The notes under the pieces were generated by a model. The model did not search any database. It saw only the letters and a program-made list of their open reading frames with translations, and was not told where the DNA came from. Below, piece by piece: positions 35,201-50,200 of a DNA stretch of 64,000 nt. Each line of letters opens with the position of its first letter. Position 1 is the first letter of the stretch. Where the stretch lies: contig JAZARR010000214.1 in NCBI GenBank assembly GCA_037389465.1, positions 6,014,001-6,078,000 of the forward strand, written 5' to 3'. This stretch comes from Baylisascaris procyonis (Eukaryota; Nematoda; Chromadorea; Rhabditida; Ascarididae). A program made the position numbers and the translations under genes.

Positions 35201-38200
35201 GGCGAACAGAAGCCGAGAAAAAAAGTCCCAAAAAGCGCAATTTTTCGATCGTAAGGGGGTAGCACAGGGAAAATTTGAAAAATATTTTTTCTCTCCGATT
35301 TTGATGAGTTTATTATGAAACGATAGAACTCGATGAGCTGATCATGGATGCATGCACTATTTGCTATTTTATATGAAAATAGTTAAACTAGAGGTGCACG
35401 AATGCTATAGTTCCATACAAATGTACTGTACCTGATACTTCGGGGTTTTTTTTCTCGGCAATTGTTAGGCCTATGGAGCTACGGCTTGCTTCCCTCAACA
35501 CAACTTTTAAAGCTCTATCAAACGATGTATAGCTTGTTATATTTCGAGAGTAAGGTTGAAAACCGAATCGACCCGCCAGAATTTCTGAAATATCGATTTT
35601 CGCAAAATAGGGGGTTCTGGTTCTCGGCCGATATTTGGTAAAGGCAAAAGCGGTCTCCTGATTTGTGGTCTACTCGGCGAGACCTCTTGAACGATATACA
35701 GGTGACCGCCCACGGGCGAACAGAAGCCGAGAAAAAAGTCCCAAAAAGCGCAATTTTTCGGTCGTAAGGGGGGGTAGCACAGGGAAAATTTGAAAAATAT
35801 TTTTTCTCTCCGATTTTCATGAGTTTAGTATGAAACGACAGAACTCGATGAGCTGATCATGGATGCATGCACTATTTGCTATTTTATATGAAAATAGTTA
35901 AACTAGAGGTGCACGAATGCTATAGTTCCATACAAATGTACTGTACCTGATACTTCGGGGTTTTTTTTCTCGGCAATTGTTAGGCCTATGGAGCTACGGC
36001 TTGCTTCCCTCAACACAACTTTTAAAGCTCTATCAAACGACGTATAGCTTGTTATATTTCGAGAGTAAGGTTGAAAACCGAATCGACCCGCCAGAATTTC
36101 TGAAATATCGATTTTTGCAAAATAGGGGGTTCTGGTTCTCGGCCGATATTTGGTAAAGGCAAAAGCGGTCTCCTGATTTGTGGTCTACTCGGCGAGACCT
36201 CTTGAACGATATACAGGTGACCGCCCACGGGCGAACAGAAGCCGAGAAAAAAAGTCCCAAAAAGCGCAATTTTTCGATCGTAAGGGGGTAGCACAGGGAA
36301 AATTTGAAAAATATTTTTTCTCTCCGATTTTGATGAGTTTATTATGAAACGATAGAACTCGATGAGCTGATCATGGATGCATGCACTATTTGCTGTTTTA
36401 TATGAAAATAGTTAAACTAGAGGTGCACGAATGCTGTAGTTCCATAGAAATGTACTGTACCTGATACTTCGGGGTTTTTTTTCTCGGCAATTGTTAGGCC
36501 TATGGAGCTGCGGCTTGATTCCCTCAACACAACTTTTAAAGCTCTATCAAACGACGTATAGCTTGTTATATTTCGAGAGTAAGGTTGAAAACCGAATCGA
36601 CCCGCCAGAATTTCTGAAATATCGATTTTTGCAAAATAGGGGGTTCTGGTTCTCGGCCGATATTTGGTAAAGGCAAAAGCGGTCTCCTGATTTGTGGTCT
36701 ACTCGGCGAGACCTCTTGAACGACATACAGGTGACCGCCCACGGGCGAACAGAAGCCGAGAAAAAAAGTCCCAAAAAGCGCAATTTTTCGATCGTAAGGG
36801 GGTAGCACAGGGAAAATTTGAAAAATATTTTTTCTCTCCGATTTTGATGAGCTTATTATGAAACGATAGAACTCGATGAGCTGATCATGGATGCATGCAC
36901 TATTTGCTATTTTATATGAAAATAGTTAAACTAGAGGTGCACGAATGCTATAGTTCCATACAAATGTACTGTACCTGATACTTCGGGGTTTTTTTTCTCG
37001 GCAATTGTTAGGCCTATGGAGCTGCGGCTTGCTTCCCTCAACACAACTTTTAAAGCTCTATCAAACGATGTATAGCTTGTTATATTTCGAGAGTAAGGTT
37101 GAAAACCGAATCGACCCGCCAGAATTTCTGAAATATCGATTTTCGCAAAATAGGGGGTTCTGGTTCTCGGCCGATATTTGGTAAAGGCAAAAGCGGTCTC
37201 CTGATTTGTGGTCTACTCGGCGAGACCTCTTGAACGATATACAGGTGACCGCCCACGGGCGAACAGAAGCCGAGAAAAAAAGTCCCAAAAAGCGCAATTT
37301 TTCGATCGTAAGGGGGTAGCACAGGGAAAATTTGAAAAATATTTTTTCTCTCCGATTTTCATGAGTTTAGTATGAAACGACAGAACTCGATGAGCTGATC
37401 ATGGATGCATGCACTATTTGCTATTTTATATGAAAATAGTTAAACTAGAGGTGCACGAATGCTATAGTTCCATACAAATGTACTGTACCTGATACTTCGG
37501 GGTTTTTTTTCTCGGCAATTGTTAGGCCTATGGAGCTGCGGCTTGCTTCCCTCAACACAACTTTTAAAGCTCTATCAAACGATGTATAGCTTGTTATATT
37601 TCGAGAGTAAGGTTGAAAACCGAATCGACCCGCCAGAATTTCTGAAATATCGATTTTCGCAAAATAGGGGTTCTGGTTCTCGGCCGATATTTGGTAAAGG
37701 CAAAAGCGGTCTCCTGATTTGTGGTCTACTCGGCGAGACCTCTTGAACGATATACAGGTGACCGCCCACGGGCGAACAGAAGCCGAGAAAAAAAGTCCCA
37801 AAAAGCGCAAGTTTGCGGTCGTAAGGGGGGGTAGCACAGGGAAAATTTGAAAAATATTTTTTCTCTCCGATTTTGATGAGTTTATTATGAAACGATAGAA
37901 CTCGATGAGCTGATCATGGATGCATGCACTATTTGCTATTTTATATGAAAATAGTTAAACTAGAGGTGCACGAATGCTATAGTTCCATACAAATGTACTG
38001 TACCTGATACTTCGGGGTTTTTTTTCTCGGCAATTGTTAGGCCTATGGAGCTACGGCTTGCTTCCCTCAACACAACTTTTAAAGCTCTATCAAACGATGT
38101 ATAGCTTGTTATATTTCGAGAGTAAGGTTGAAAACCGAATCGACCCGCCAGAATTTCTGAAATATCGATTTTCGCAAAATAGGGGTTCTGGTTCTCGGCC

Positions 38201-41200
38201 GATATTTGGTAAAGGCAAAAGCGGTCTCCTGATTTGTGGTCTACTCGGCGAGACCTCTTGAACGATATACAGGTGACCGCCCACGGGCGAACAGAAGCCG
38301 AGAAAAAAAGTCCCAAAAAGCGCAATTTTTCGGTCGTAAGGGGGGGTAGCACAGGGAAAATTTGAAAAATATTTTTTCTCTCCGATTTTCATGAGTTTAG
38401 TATGAAACGACAGAACTCGATGAGCTGATCATGGATGCATGCACTATTTGCTATTTTATATGAAAATAGTTAAACTAGAGGTGCACGAATGCTATAGTTC
38501 CATACAAATGTACTGTACCTGATACTTCGGGGTTTTTTTTCTCGGCAATTGTTAGGCCTATGGAGCTACGGCTTGCTTCCCTCAACACAACTTTTAAAGC
38601 TCTATCAAACGACGTATAGCTTGTTATATTTCGAGAGTAAGGTTGAAAACCGAATCGACCCGCCAGAATTTCTGAAATATCGATTTTTGCAAAATAGGGG
38701 GTTCTGGTTCTCGGCCGATATTTGGTAAAGGCAAAAGCGGTCTCCTGATTTGTGGTCTACTCGGCGAGACCTCTTGAACGATATACAGGTGACCGCCCAC
38801 GGGCGAACAGAAGCCGAGAAAAAAAGTCCCAAAAAGCGCAATTTTTCGATCGTAAGGGGGTAGCACAGGGAAAATTTGAAAAATATTTTTTCTCTCCGAT
38901 TTTGATGAGTTTATTATGAAACGATAGAACTCGATGAGCTGATCATGGATGCATGCACTATTTGCTGTTTTATATGAAAATAGTTAAACTAGAGGTGCAC
39001 GAATGCTGTAGTTCCATAGAAATGTACTGTACCTGATACTTCGGGGTTTTTTTTCTCGGCAATTGTTAGGCCTATGGAGCTGCGGCTTGATTCCCTCAAC
39101 ACAACTTTTAAAGCTCTATCAAACGACGTATAGCTTGTTATATTTCGAGAGTAAGGTTGAAAACCGAATCGACCCGCCAGAATTTCTGAAATATCGATTT
39201 TTGCAAAATAGGGGGTTCTGGTTCTCGGCCGATATTTGGTAAAGGCAAAAGCGGTCTCCTGATTTGTGGTCTACTCGGCGAGACCTCTTGAACGACATAC
39301 AGGTGACCGCCCACGGGCGAACAGAAGCCGAGAAAAAAAGTCCCAAAAAGCGCAATTTTTCGATCGTAAGGGGGTAGCACAGGGAAAATTTGAAAAATAT
39401 TTTTTCTCTCCGATTTTGATGAGCTTATTATGAAACGATAGAACTCGATGAGCTGATCATGGATGCATGCACTATTTGCTATTTTATATGAAAATAGTTA
39501 AACTAGAGGTGCACGAATGCTATAGTTCCATACAAATGTACTGTACCTGATACTTCGGGGTTTTTTTTCTCGGCAATTGTTAGGCCTATGGAGCTGCGGC
39601 TTGCTTCCCTCAACACAACTTTTAAAGCTCTATCAAACGATGTATAGCTTGTTATATTTCGAGAGTAAGGTTGAAAACCGAATCGACCCGCCAGAATTTC
39701 TGAAATATCGATTTTCGCAAAATAGGGGGTTCTGGTTCTCGGCCGATATTTGGTAAAGGCAAAAGCGGTCTCCTGATTTGTGGTCTACTCGGCGAGACCT
39801 CTTGAACGATATACAGGTGACCGCCCACGGGCGAACAGAAGCCGAGAAAAAAGTCCCAAAAAGCGCAATTTTTCGATCGTAAGGGGGTAGCACAGGGAAA
39901 ATTTGAAAAATATTTTTTCTCTCCGATTTTCATGAGTTTAGTATGAAACGACAGAACTCGATGAGCTGATCATGGATGCATGCACTATTTGCTATTTTAT
40001 ATGAAAATAGTTAAACTAGAGGTGCACGAATGCTATAGTTCCATACAAATGTACTGTACCTGATACTTCGGGGTTTTTTTTCTCGGCAATTGTTAGGCCT
40101 ATGGAGCTACGGCTTGCTTCCCTCAACACAACTTTTAAAGCTCTATCAAACGACGTATAGCTTGTTATATTTCGAGAGTAAGGTTGAAAACCGAATCGAC
40201 CCGCCAGAATTTCTGAAATATCGATTTTTGCAAAATAGGGGGTTCTGGTTCTCGGCCGATATTTGGTAAAGGCAAAAGCGGTCTCCTGATTTGTGGTCTA
40301 CTCGGCGAGACCTCTTGAGCGATATACAGGTGACCGCCCACGGGCGAACAGAAGCCGAGAAAAAAAGTCCCAAAAAGCGCAATTTTTCGATCGTAAGGGG
40401 GTAGCACAGGGAAAATTTGAAAAATATTTTTTCTCTCCGATTTTGATGAGTTTATTATGAAACGATAGAACTCGATGAGCTGATCATGGATGCATGCACT
40501 ATTTGCTGTTTTATATGAAAATAGTTAAACTAGAGGTGCACGAATGCTGTAGTTCCATAGAAATGTACTGTACCTGATACTTCGGGGTTTTTTTTCTCAG
40601 CAATTGTTAGGCCTATGGAGCTGCGGCTTGATTCCCTCAACACAACTTTTAAAGCTCTATCAAACGACGTATAGCTTGTTATATTTCGAGAGTAAGGTTG
40701 AAAACCGAATCGACCCGCCAGAATTTCTGAAATATCGATTTTTGCAAAATAGGGGGTTCTGGTTCTCGGCCGATATTTGGTAAAGGCAAAAGCGGTCTCC
40801 TGATTTGTGGTCTACTCGGCGAGACCTCTTGAACGACATACAGGTGACCGCCCACGGGCGAACAGAAGCCGAGAAAAAAAGTCCCAAAAAGCGCAATTTT
40901 TCGATCGTAAGGGGGTAGCACAGGGAAAATTTGAAAAATATTTTTTCTCTCCGATTTTGATGAGTTTATTATGAAACGATAGAACTCGATGAGCTGATCA
41001 TGGATGCATGCACTATTTGCTATTTTATATGAAAATAGTTAAACTAGAGGTGCACGAATGCTATAGTTCCATACAAATGTACTGTACCTGATACTTCGGG
41101 GTTTTTTTTCTCGGCAATTGTTAGGCCTATGGAGCTGCGGCTTGCTTCCCTCAACACAACTTTTAAAGCTCTATCAAACGATGTATAGCTTGTTATATTT

Positions 41201-44200
41201 CGAGAGTAAGGTTGAAAACCGAATCGACCCGCCAGAATTTCTGAAATATCGATTTTCGCAAAATAGGGGGTTCTGGTTCTCGGCCGATATTTGGTAAAGG
41301 CAAAAGCGGTCTCCTGATTTGTGGTCTACTCGGCGAGACCTCTTGAACGACATACAGGTGACCGCCCACGGGCGAACAGAAGCCGAGAAAAAAGTCCCAA
41401 AAAGCGCAATTTTTCGATCGTAAGGGGGTAGCACAGGGAAAATTTGAAAAATATTTTTTCTCTCCGATTTTGATGAGTTTATTATGAAACGATAGAACTC
41501 GATGAGCTGATCATGGATGCATGCACTATTTGCTATTTTATATGAAAATAGTTAAACTAGAGGTGCACGAATGCTATAGTTCCATACAAATGTACTGTAC
41601 CTGATACTTCGGGGTTTTTTTTCTCGGCAATTGTTAGGCCTATGGAGCTACGGCTTGCTTCCCTCAACACAACTTTTAAAGCTCTATCAAACGATGTATA
41701 GCTTGTTATATTTCGAGAGTAAGGTTGAAAACCGAATCGACCCGCCAGAATTTCTGAAATATCGATTTTCGCAAAATAGGGGTTCTGGTTCTCGGCCGAT
41801 ATTTGGTAAAGGCAAAAGCGGTCTCCTGATTTGTGGTCTACTCGGCGAGACCTCTTGAACGACATACAGGTGACCGCCCACGGGCGAACAGAAGCCGAGA
41901 AAAAAAGTCCCAAAAAGCGCAATTTTTCGATCGTAAGGGGGTAGCACAGGGAAAATTTGAAAAATATTTTTTCTCTCCGATTTTGATGAGTTTATTATGA
42001 AACGATAGAACTCGATGAGCTGATCATGGATGCATGCACTATTTGCTATTTTATATGAAAATAGTTAAACTAGAGGTGCACGAATGCTATAGTTGCATAC
42101 AAATGTACTGTACCTGATACTTCGGGGTTTTTTTTCTCGGCAATTGTTAGGCCTATGGAGCTACGGCTTGCTTCCCTCAACACAACTTTTAAAGCTCTAT
42201 CAAACGATGTATAGCTTGTTATATTTCGAGAGTAAGGTTGAAAACCGAATCGACCCGCCAGAATTTCTGAAATATCGATTTTCGCAAAATAGGGGGTTCT
42301 GGTTCTCGGCCGATATTTGGTAAAGGCAAAAGCGGTCTCCTGATTTGTGGTCTACTCGGCGAGACCTCTTGAACGATATACAGGTGACCGCCCACGGGCG
42401 AACAGAAGCCGAGAAAAAAAGTCCCAAAAAGCGCAAGTTTGCGGTCGTAAGGGGGGGTAGCACAGGGAAAATTTGAAAAATATTTTTTCTCTCCGATTTT
42501 GATGAGTTTATTATGAAACGATAGAACTCGATGAGCTGATCATGGATGCATGCACTATTTGCTATTTTATATGAAAATAGTTAAACTAGAGGTGCACGAA
42601 TGCTATAGTTCCATACAAATGTACTGTACCTGATACTTCGGGGTTTTTTTTCTCGGCAATTGTTAGGCCTATGGAGCTACGGCTTGCTTCCCTCAACACA
42701 ACTTTTAAAGCTCTATCAAACGATGTATAGCTTGTTATATTTCGAGAGTAAGGTTGAAAACCGAATCGACCCGCCAGAATTTCTGAAATATCGATTTTCG
42801 CAAAATAGGGGGTTCTGGTTCTCGGCCGATATTTGGTAAAGGCAAAAGCGGTCTCCTGATTTGTGGTCTACTCGGCGAGACCTCTTGAACGATATACAGG
42901 TGACCGCCCACGGGCGAACAGAAGCCGAGAAAAAAAGTCCCAAAAAGCGCAATTTTTCGGTCGTAAGGGGGGGTAGCACAGGGAAAATTTGAAAAATATT
43001 TTTTCTCTCCGATTTTCATGAGTTTAGTATGAAACGACAGAACTCGATGAGCTGATCATGGATGCATGCACTATTTGCTATTTTATATGAAAATAGTTAA
43101 ACTAGAGGTGCACGAATGCTATAGTTCCATACAAATGTACTGTACCTGATACTTCGGGGTTTTTTTTCTCGGCAATTGTTAGGCCTATGGAGCTACGGCT
43201 TGCTTCCCTCAACACAACTTTTAAAGCTCTATCAAACGACGTATAGCTTGTTATATTTCGAGAGTAAGGTTGAAAACCGAATCGACCCGCCAGAATTTCT
43301 GAAATATCGATTTTTGCAAAATAGGGGTTCTGGTTCTCGGCCGATATTTGGTAAAGGCAAAAGCGGTCTCCTGATTTGTGGTCTACTCGGCGAGACCTCT
43401 TGAACGATATACAGGTGACCGCCCACGGGCGAACAGAAGCCGAGAAAAAAAGTCCCAAAAAGCGCAATTTTTCGATCGTAAGGGGGTAGCACAGGGAAAA
43501 TTTGAAAAATATTTTTTCTCTCCGATTTTGATGAGCTTATTATGAAACGATAGAACTCGATGAGCTGATCATGGATGCATGCACTATTTGCTATTTTATA
43601 TGAAAATAGTTAAACTAGAGGTGCACGAATGCTATAGTTCCATACAAATGTACTGTACCTGATACTTCGGGGTTTTTTTTCTCGGCAATTGTTAGGCCTA
43701 TGGAGCTGCGGCTTGCTTCCCTCAACACAACTTTTAAAGCTCTATCAAACGATGTATAGCTTGTTATATTTCGAGAGTAAGGTTGAAAACCGAATCGACC
43801 CGCCAGAATTTCTGAAATATCGATTTTCGCAAAATAGGGGGTTCTGGTTCTCGGCCGATATTTGGTAAAGGCAAAAGCGGTCTCCTGATTTGTGGTCTAC
43901 TCGGCGAGACCTCTTGAACGATATACAGGTGACCGCCCACGGGCGAACAGAAGCCGAGAAAAAAGTCCCAAAAAGCGCAATTTTTCGATCGTAAGGGGGT
44001 AGCACAGGGAAAATTTGAAAAATATTTTTTCTCTCCGATTTTCATGAGTTTAGTATGAAACGACAGAACTCGATGAGCTGATCATGGATGCATGCACTAT
44101 TTGCTATTTTATATGAAAATAGTTAAACTAGAGGTGCACGAATGCTATAGTTCCATACAAATGTACTGTACCTGATACTTCGGGGTTTTTTTTCTCGGCA

Positions 44201-47200
44201 ATTGTTAGGCCTATGGAGCTACGGCTTGCTTCCCTCAACACAACTTTTAAAGCTCTATCAAACGACGTATAGCTTGTTATATTTCGAGAGTAAGGTTGAA
44301 AACCGAATCGACCCGCCAGAATTTCTGAAATATCGATTTTTGCAAAATAGGGGGTTCTGGTTCTCGGCCGATATTTGGTAAAGGCAAAAGCGGTCTCCTG
44401 ATTTGTGGTCTACTCGGCGAGACCTCTTGAGCGATATACAGGTGACCGCCCACGGGCGAACAGAAGCCGAGAAAAAAAGTCCCAAAAAGCGCAATTTTTC
44501 GATCGTAAGGGGGTAGCACAGGGAAAATTTGAAAAATATTTTTTCTCTCCGATTTTGATGAGTTTATTATGAAACGATAGAACTCGATGAGCTGATCATG
44601 GATGCATGCACTATTTGCTGTTTTATATGAAAATAGTTAAACTAGAGGTGCACGAATGCTGTAGTTCCATAGAAATGTACTGTACCTGATACTTCGGGGT
44701 TTTTTTTCTCAGCAATTGTTAGGCCTATGGAGCTGCGGCTTGATTCCCTCAACACAACTTTTAAAGCTCTATCAAACGACGTATAGCTTGTTATATTTCG
44801 AGAGTAAGGTTGAAAACCGAATCGACCCGCCAGAATTTCTGAAATATCGATTTTTGCAAAATAGGGGGTTCTGGTTCTCGGCCGATATTTGGTAAAGGCA
44901 AAAGCGGTCTCCTGATTTGTGGTCTACTCGGCGAGACCTCTTGAACGACATACAGGTGACCGCCCACGGGCGAACAGAAGCCGAGAAAAAAAGTCCCAAA
45001 AAGCGCAATTTTTCGATCGTAAGGGGGTAGCACAGGGAAAATTTGAAAAATATTTTTTCTCTCCGATTTTGATGAGTTTATTATGAAACGATAGAACTCG
45101 ATGAGCTGATCATGGATGCATGCACTATTTGCTATTTTATATGAAAATAGTTAAACTAGAGGTGCACGAATGCTATAGTTCCATACAAATGTACTGTACC
45201 TGATACTTCGGGGTTTTTTTTCTCGGCAATTGTTAGGCCTATGGAGCTGCGGCTTGCTTCCCTCAACACAACTTTTAAAGCTCTATCAAACGATGTATAG
45301 CTTGTTATATTTCGAGAGTAAGGTTGAAAACCGAATCGACCCGCCAGAATTTCTGAAATATCGATTTTCGCAAAATAGGGGGTTCTGGTTCTCGGCCGAT
45401 ATTTGGTAAAGGCAAAAGCGGTCTCCTGATTTGTGGTCTACTCGGCGAGACCTCTTGAACGACATACAGGTGACCGCCCACGGGCGAACAGAAGCCGAGA
45501 AAAAAAGTCCCAAAAAGCGCAATTTTTCGATCGTAAGGGGGTAGCACAGGGAAAATTTGAAAAATATTTTTTCTCTCCGATTTTGATGAGTTTATTATGA
45601 AACGATAGAACTCGATGAGCTGATCATGGATGCATGCACTATTTGCTATTTTATATGAAAATAGTTAAACTAGAGGTGCACGAATGCTATAGTTCCATAC
45701 AAATGTACTGTACCTGATACTTCGGGGTTTTTTTTCTCGGCAATTGTTAGGCCTATGGAGCTACGGCTTGCTTCCCTCAACACAACTTTTAAAGCTCTAT
45801 CAAACGATGTATAGCTTGTTATATTTCGAGAGTAAGGTTGAAAACCGAATCGACCCGCCAGAATTTCTGAAATATCGATTTTCGCAAAATAGGGGGTTCT
45901 GGTTCTCGGCCGATATTTGGTAAAGGCAAAAGCGGTCTCCTGATTTGTGGTCTACTCGGCGAGACCTCTTGAACGATATACAGGTGACCGCCCACGGGCG
46001 AACAGAAGCCGAGAAAAAAGTCCCAAAAAGCGCAAGTTTGCGGTCGTAAGGGGGTAGCACAGGGAAAATTTGAAAAATATTTTTTCTCTCCGATTTTCAT
46101 GAGTTTAGTATGAAACGACAGAACTCGATGAGCTGATCATGGATGCATGCACTATTTGCTATTTTATATGAAAATAGTTAAACTAGAGGTGCACGAATGC
46201 TATAGTTCCATACAAATGTACTGTACCTGATACTTCGGGGTTTTTTTTCTCGGCAATTGTTAGGCCTATGGAGCTGCGGCTTGCTTCCCTCAACACAACT
46301 TTTAAAGCTCTATCAAACGATGTATAGCTTGTTATATTTCGAGAGTAAGGTTGAAAACCGAATCGACCCGCCAGAATTTCTGAAATATCGATTTTCGCAA
46401 AATAGGGGGTTCTGGTTCTCGGCCGATATTTGGTAAAGGCAAAAGCGGTCTCCTGATTTGTGGTCTACTCGGCGAGACCTCTTGAACGACATACAGGTGA
46501 CCGCCCACGGGCGAACAGAAGCCGAGAAAAAAGTCCCAAAAAGCGCAATTTTTCGATCGTAAGGGGGTAGCACAGGGAAAATTTGAAAAATATTTTTTCT
46601 CTCCGATTTTGATGAGTTTATTATGAAACGATAGAACTCGATGAGCTGATCATGGATGCATGCACTATTTGCTATTTTATATGAAAATAGTTAAACTAGA
46701 GGTGCACGAATGCTATAGTTCCATACAAATGTACTGTACCTGATACTTCGGGGTTTTTTTTCTCGGCAATTGTTAGGCCTATGGAGCTACGGCTTGCTTC
46801 CCTCAACACAACTTTTAAAGCTCTATCAAACGATGTATAGCTTGTTATATTTCGAGAGTAAGGTTGAAAACCGAATCGACCCGCCAGAATTTCTGAAATA
46901 TCGATTTTCGCAAAATAGGGGGTTCTGGTTCTCGGCCGATATTTGGTAAAGGCAAAAGCGGTCTCCTGATTTGTGGTCTACTCGGCGAGACCTCTTGAAC
47001 GATATACAGGTGACCGCCCACGGGCGAACAGAAGCCGAGAAAAAAGTCCCAAAAAGCGCAAGTTTGCGGTCGTAAGGGGGGGTAGCACAGGGAAAATTTG
47101 AAAAATATTTTTTCTCTCCGATTTTGATGAGTTTATTATGAAACGATAGAACTCGATGAGCTGATCATGGATGCATGCACTATTTGCTATTTTATATGAA

Positions 47201-50200
47201 AATAGTTAAACTAGAGGTGCACGAATGCTATAGTTCCATACAAATGTACTGTACCTGATACTTCGGGGTTTTTTTTCTCGGCAATTGTTAGGCCTATGGA
47301 GCTACGGCTTGCTTCCCTCAACACAACTTTTAAAGCTCTATCAAACGATGTATAGCTTGTTATATTTCGAGAGTAAGGTTGAAAACCGAATCGACCCGCC
47401 AGAATTTCTGAAATATCGATTTTCGCAAAATAGGGGGTTCTGGTTCTCGGCCGATATTTGGTAAAGGCAAAAGCGGTCTCCTGATTTGTGGTCTACTCGG
47501 CGAGACCTCTTGAGCGATATACAGGTGACCGCCCACGGGCGAACAGAAGCCGAGAAAAAAAGTCCCAAAAAGCGCAATTTTTCGATCGTAAGGGGGTAGC
47601 ACAGGGAAAATTTGAAAAATATTTTTTCTCTCCGATTTTGATGAGTTTATTATGAAACGATAGAACTCGATGAGCTGATCATGGATGCATGCACTATTTG
47701 CTATTTTATATGAAAATAGTTAAACTAGAGGTGCACGAATGCTATAGTTCCATACAAATGTACTGTACCTGATACTTCGGGGTTTTTTTTCTCGGCAATT
47801 GTTAGGCCTATGGAGCTACGGCTTGCTTCCCTCAACACAACTTTTAAAGCTCTATCAAACGATGTATAGCTTGTTATATTTCGAGAGTAAGGTTGAAAAC
47901 CGAATCGACCCGCCAGAATTTCTGAAATATCGATTTTCGCAAAATAGGGGGTTCTGGTTCTCGGCCGATATTTGGTAAAGGCAAAAGCGGTCTCCTGATT
48001 TGTGGTCTACTCGGCGAGACCTCTTGAACGATATACAGGTGACCGCCCACGGGCGAACAGAAGCCGAGAAAAAAAGTCCCAAAAAGCGCAATTTTTCGGT
48101 CGTGAGGGGGTAGCACAGGGAAAATTTGAAAAATATTTTTTCTCTCCGATTTTGATGAGTTTATTATGAAACGATAGAACTCGATGAGCTGATCATGGAT
48201 GCATGCACTATTTGCTATTTTATATGAAAATAGTTAAACTAGAGGTGCACGAATGCTATAGTTCCATACAAATGTACTGTACCTGATACTTCGGGGTTTT
48301 TTTTCTCAGCAATTGTTAGGCCTATGGAGCTGCGGCTTGATTCCCTCAACACAACTTTTAAAGCTCTATCAAACGACGTATAGCTTGTCATATTTCGAGA
48401 GTAAGGTTGAAAACCGAATCGACCCGCCAGAATTTCTGAAATATCGATTTTTGCAAAATAGGGGGTTCTGGTTCTCGGCCGATATTTGGTAAAGGCAAAA
48501 GCGGTCTCCTGATTTGTGGTCTACTCGGCGAGACCTCTTGAACGACATACAGGTGACCGCCCACGGGCGAACAGAAGCCGAGAAAAAAAGTCCCAAAAAG
48601 CGCAATTTTTCGATCGTAAGGGGGTAGCACAGGGAAAATTTGAAAAATATTTTTTCTCTCCGATTTTGATGAGTTTATTATGAAACGATAGAACTCGATG
48701 AGCTGATCATGGATGCATGCACTATTTGCTATTTTATATGAAAATAGTTAAACTAGAGGTGCACGAATGCTATAGTTCCATACAAATGTACTGTACCTGA
48801 TACTTCGGGGTTTTTTTTCTCGGCAATTGTTAGGCCTATGGAGCTGCGGCTTGCTTCCCTCAACACAACTTTTAAAGCTCTATCAAACGATGTATAGCTT
48901 GTTATATTTCGAGAGTAAGGTTGAAAACCGAATCGACCCGCCAGAATTTCTGAAATATCGATTTTCGCAAAATAGGGGGTTCTGGTTCTCGGCCGATATT
49001 TGGTAAAGGCAAAAGCGGTCTCCTGATTTGTGGTCTACTCGGCGAGACCTCTTGAACGACATACAGGTGACCGCCCACGGGCGAACAGAAGCCGAGAAAA
49101 AAGTCCCAAAAAGCGCAATTTTTCGATCGTAAGGGGGTAGCACAGGGAAAATTTGAAAAATATTTTTTCTCTCCGATTTTGATGAGTTTATTATGAAACG
49201 ATAGAACTCGATGAGCTGATCATGGATGCATGCACTATTTGCTATTTTATATGAAAATAGTTAAACTAGAGGTGCACGAATGCTATAGTTCCATACAAAT
49301 GTACTGTACCTGATACTTCGGGGTTTTTTTTCTCGGCAATTGTTAGGCCTATGGAGCTGCGGCTTGCTTCCCTCAACACAACTTTTAAAGCTCTATCAAA
49401 CGATGTATAGCTTGTTATATTTCGAGAGTAAGGTTGAAAACCGAATCGACCCGCCAGAATTTCTGAAATATCGATTTTCGCAAAATAGGGGGTTCTGGTT
49501 CTCGGCCGATATTTGGTAAAGGCAAAAGCGGTCTCCTGATTTGTGGTCTACTCGGCGAGACCTCTTGAACGACATACAGGTGACCGCCCACGGGCGAACA
49601 GAAGCCGAGAAAAAAGTCCCAAAAAGCGCAATTTTTCGATCGTAAGGGGGTAGCACAGGGAAAATTTGAAAAATATTTTTTCTCTCCGATTTTGATGAGT
49701 TTATTATGAAACGATAGAACTCGATGAGCTGATCATGGATGCATGCACTATTTGCTATTTTATATGAAAATAGTTAAACTAGAGGTGCACGAATGCTATA
49801 GTTCCATACAAATGTACTGTACCTGATACTTCGGGGTTTTTTTTCTCGGCAATTGTTAGGCCTATGGAGCTACGGCTTGCTTCCCTCAACACAACTTTTA
49901 AAGCTCTATCAAACGATGTATAGCTTGTTATATTTCGAGAGTAAGGTTGAAAACCGAATCGACCCGCCAGAATTTCTGAAATATCGATTTTCGCAAAATA
50001 GGGGGTTCTGGTTCTCGGCCGATATTTGGTAAAGGCAAAAGCGGTCTCCTGATTTGTGGTCTACTCGGCGAGACCTCTTGAACGATATACAGGTGACCGC
50101 CCACGGGCGAACAGAAGCCGAGAAAAAAAGTCCCAAAAAGCGCAATTTTTCGGTCGTGAGGGGGTAGCACAGGGAAAATTTGAAAAATATTTTTTCTCTC

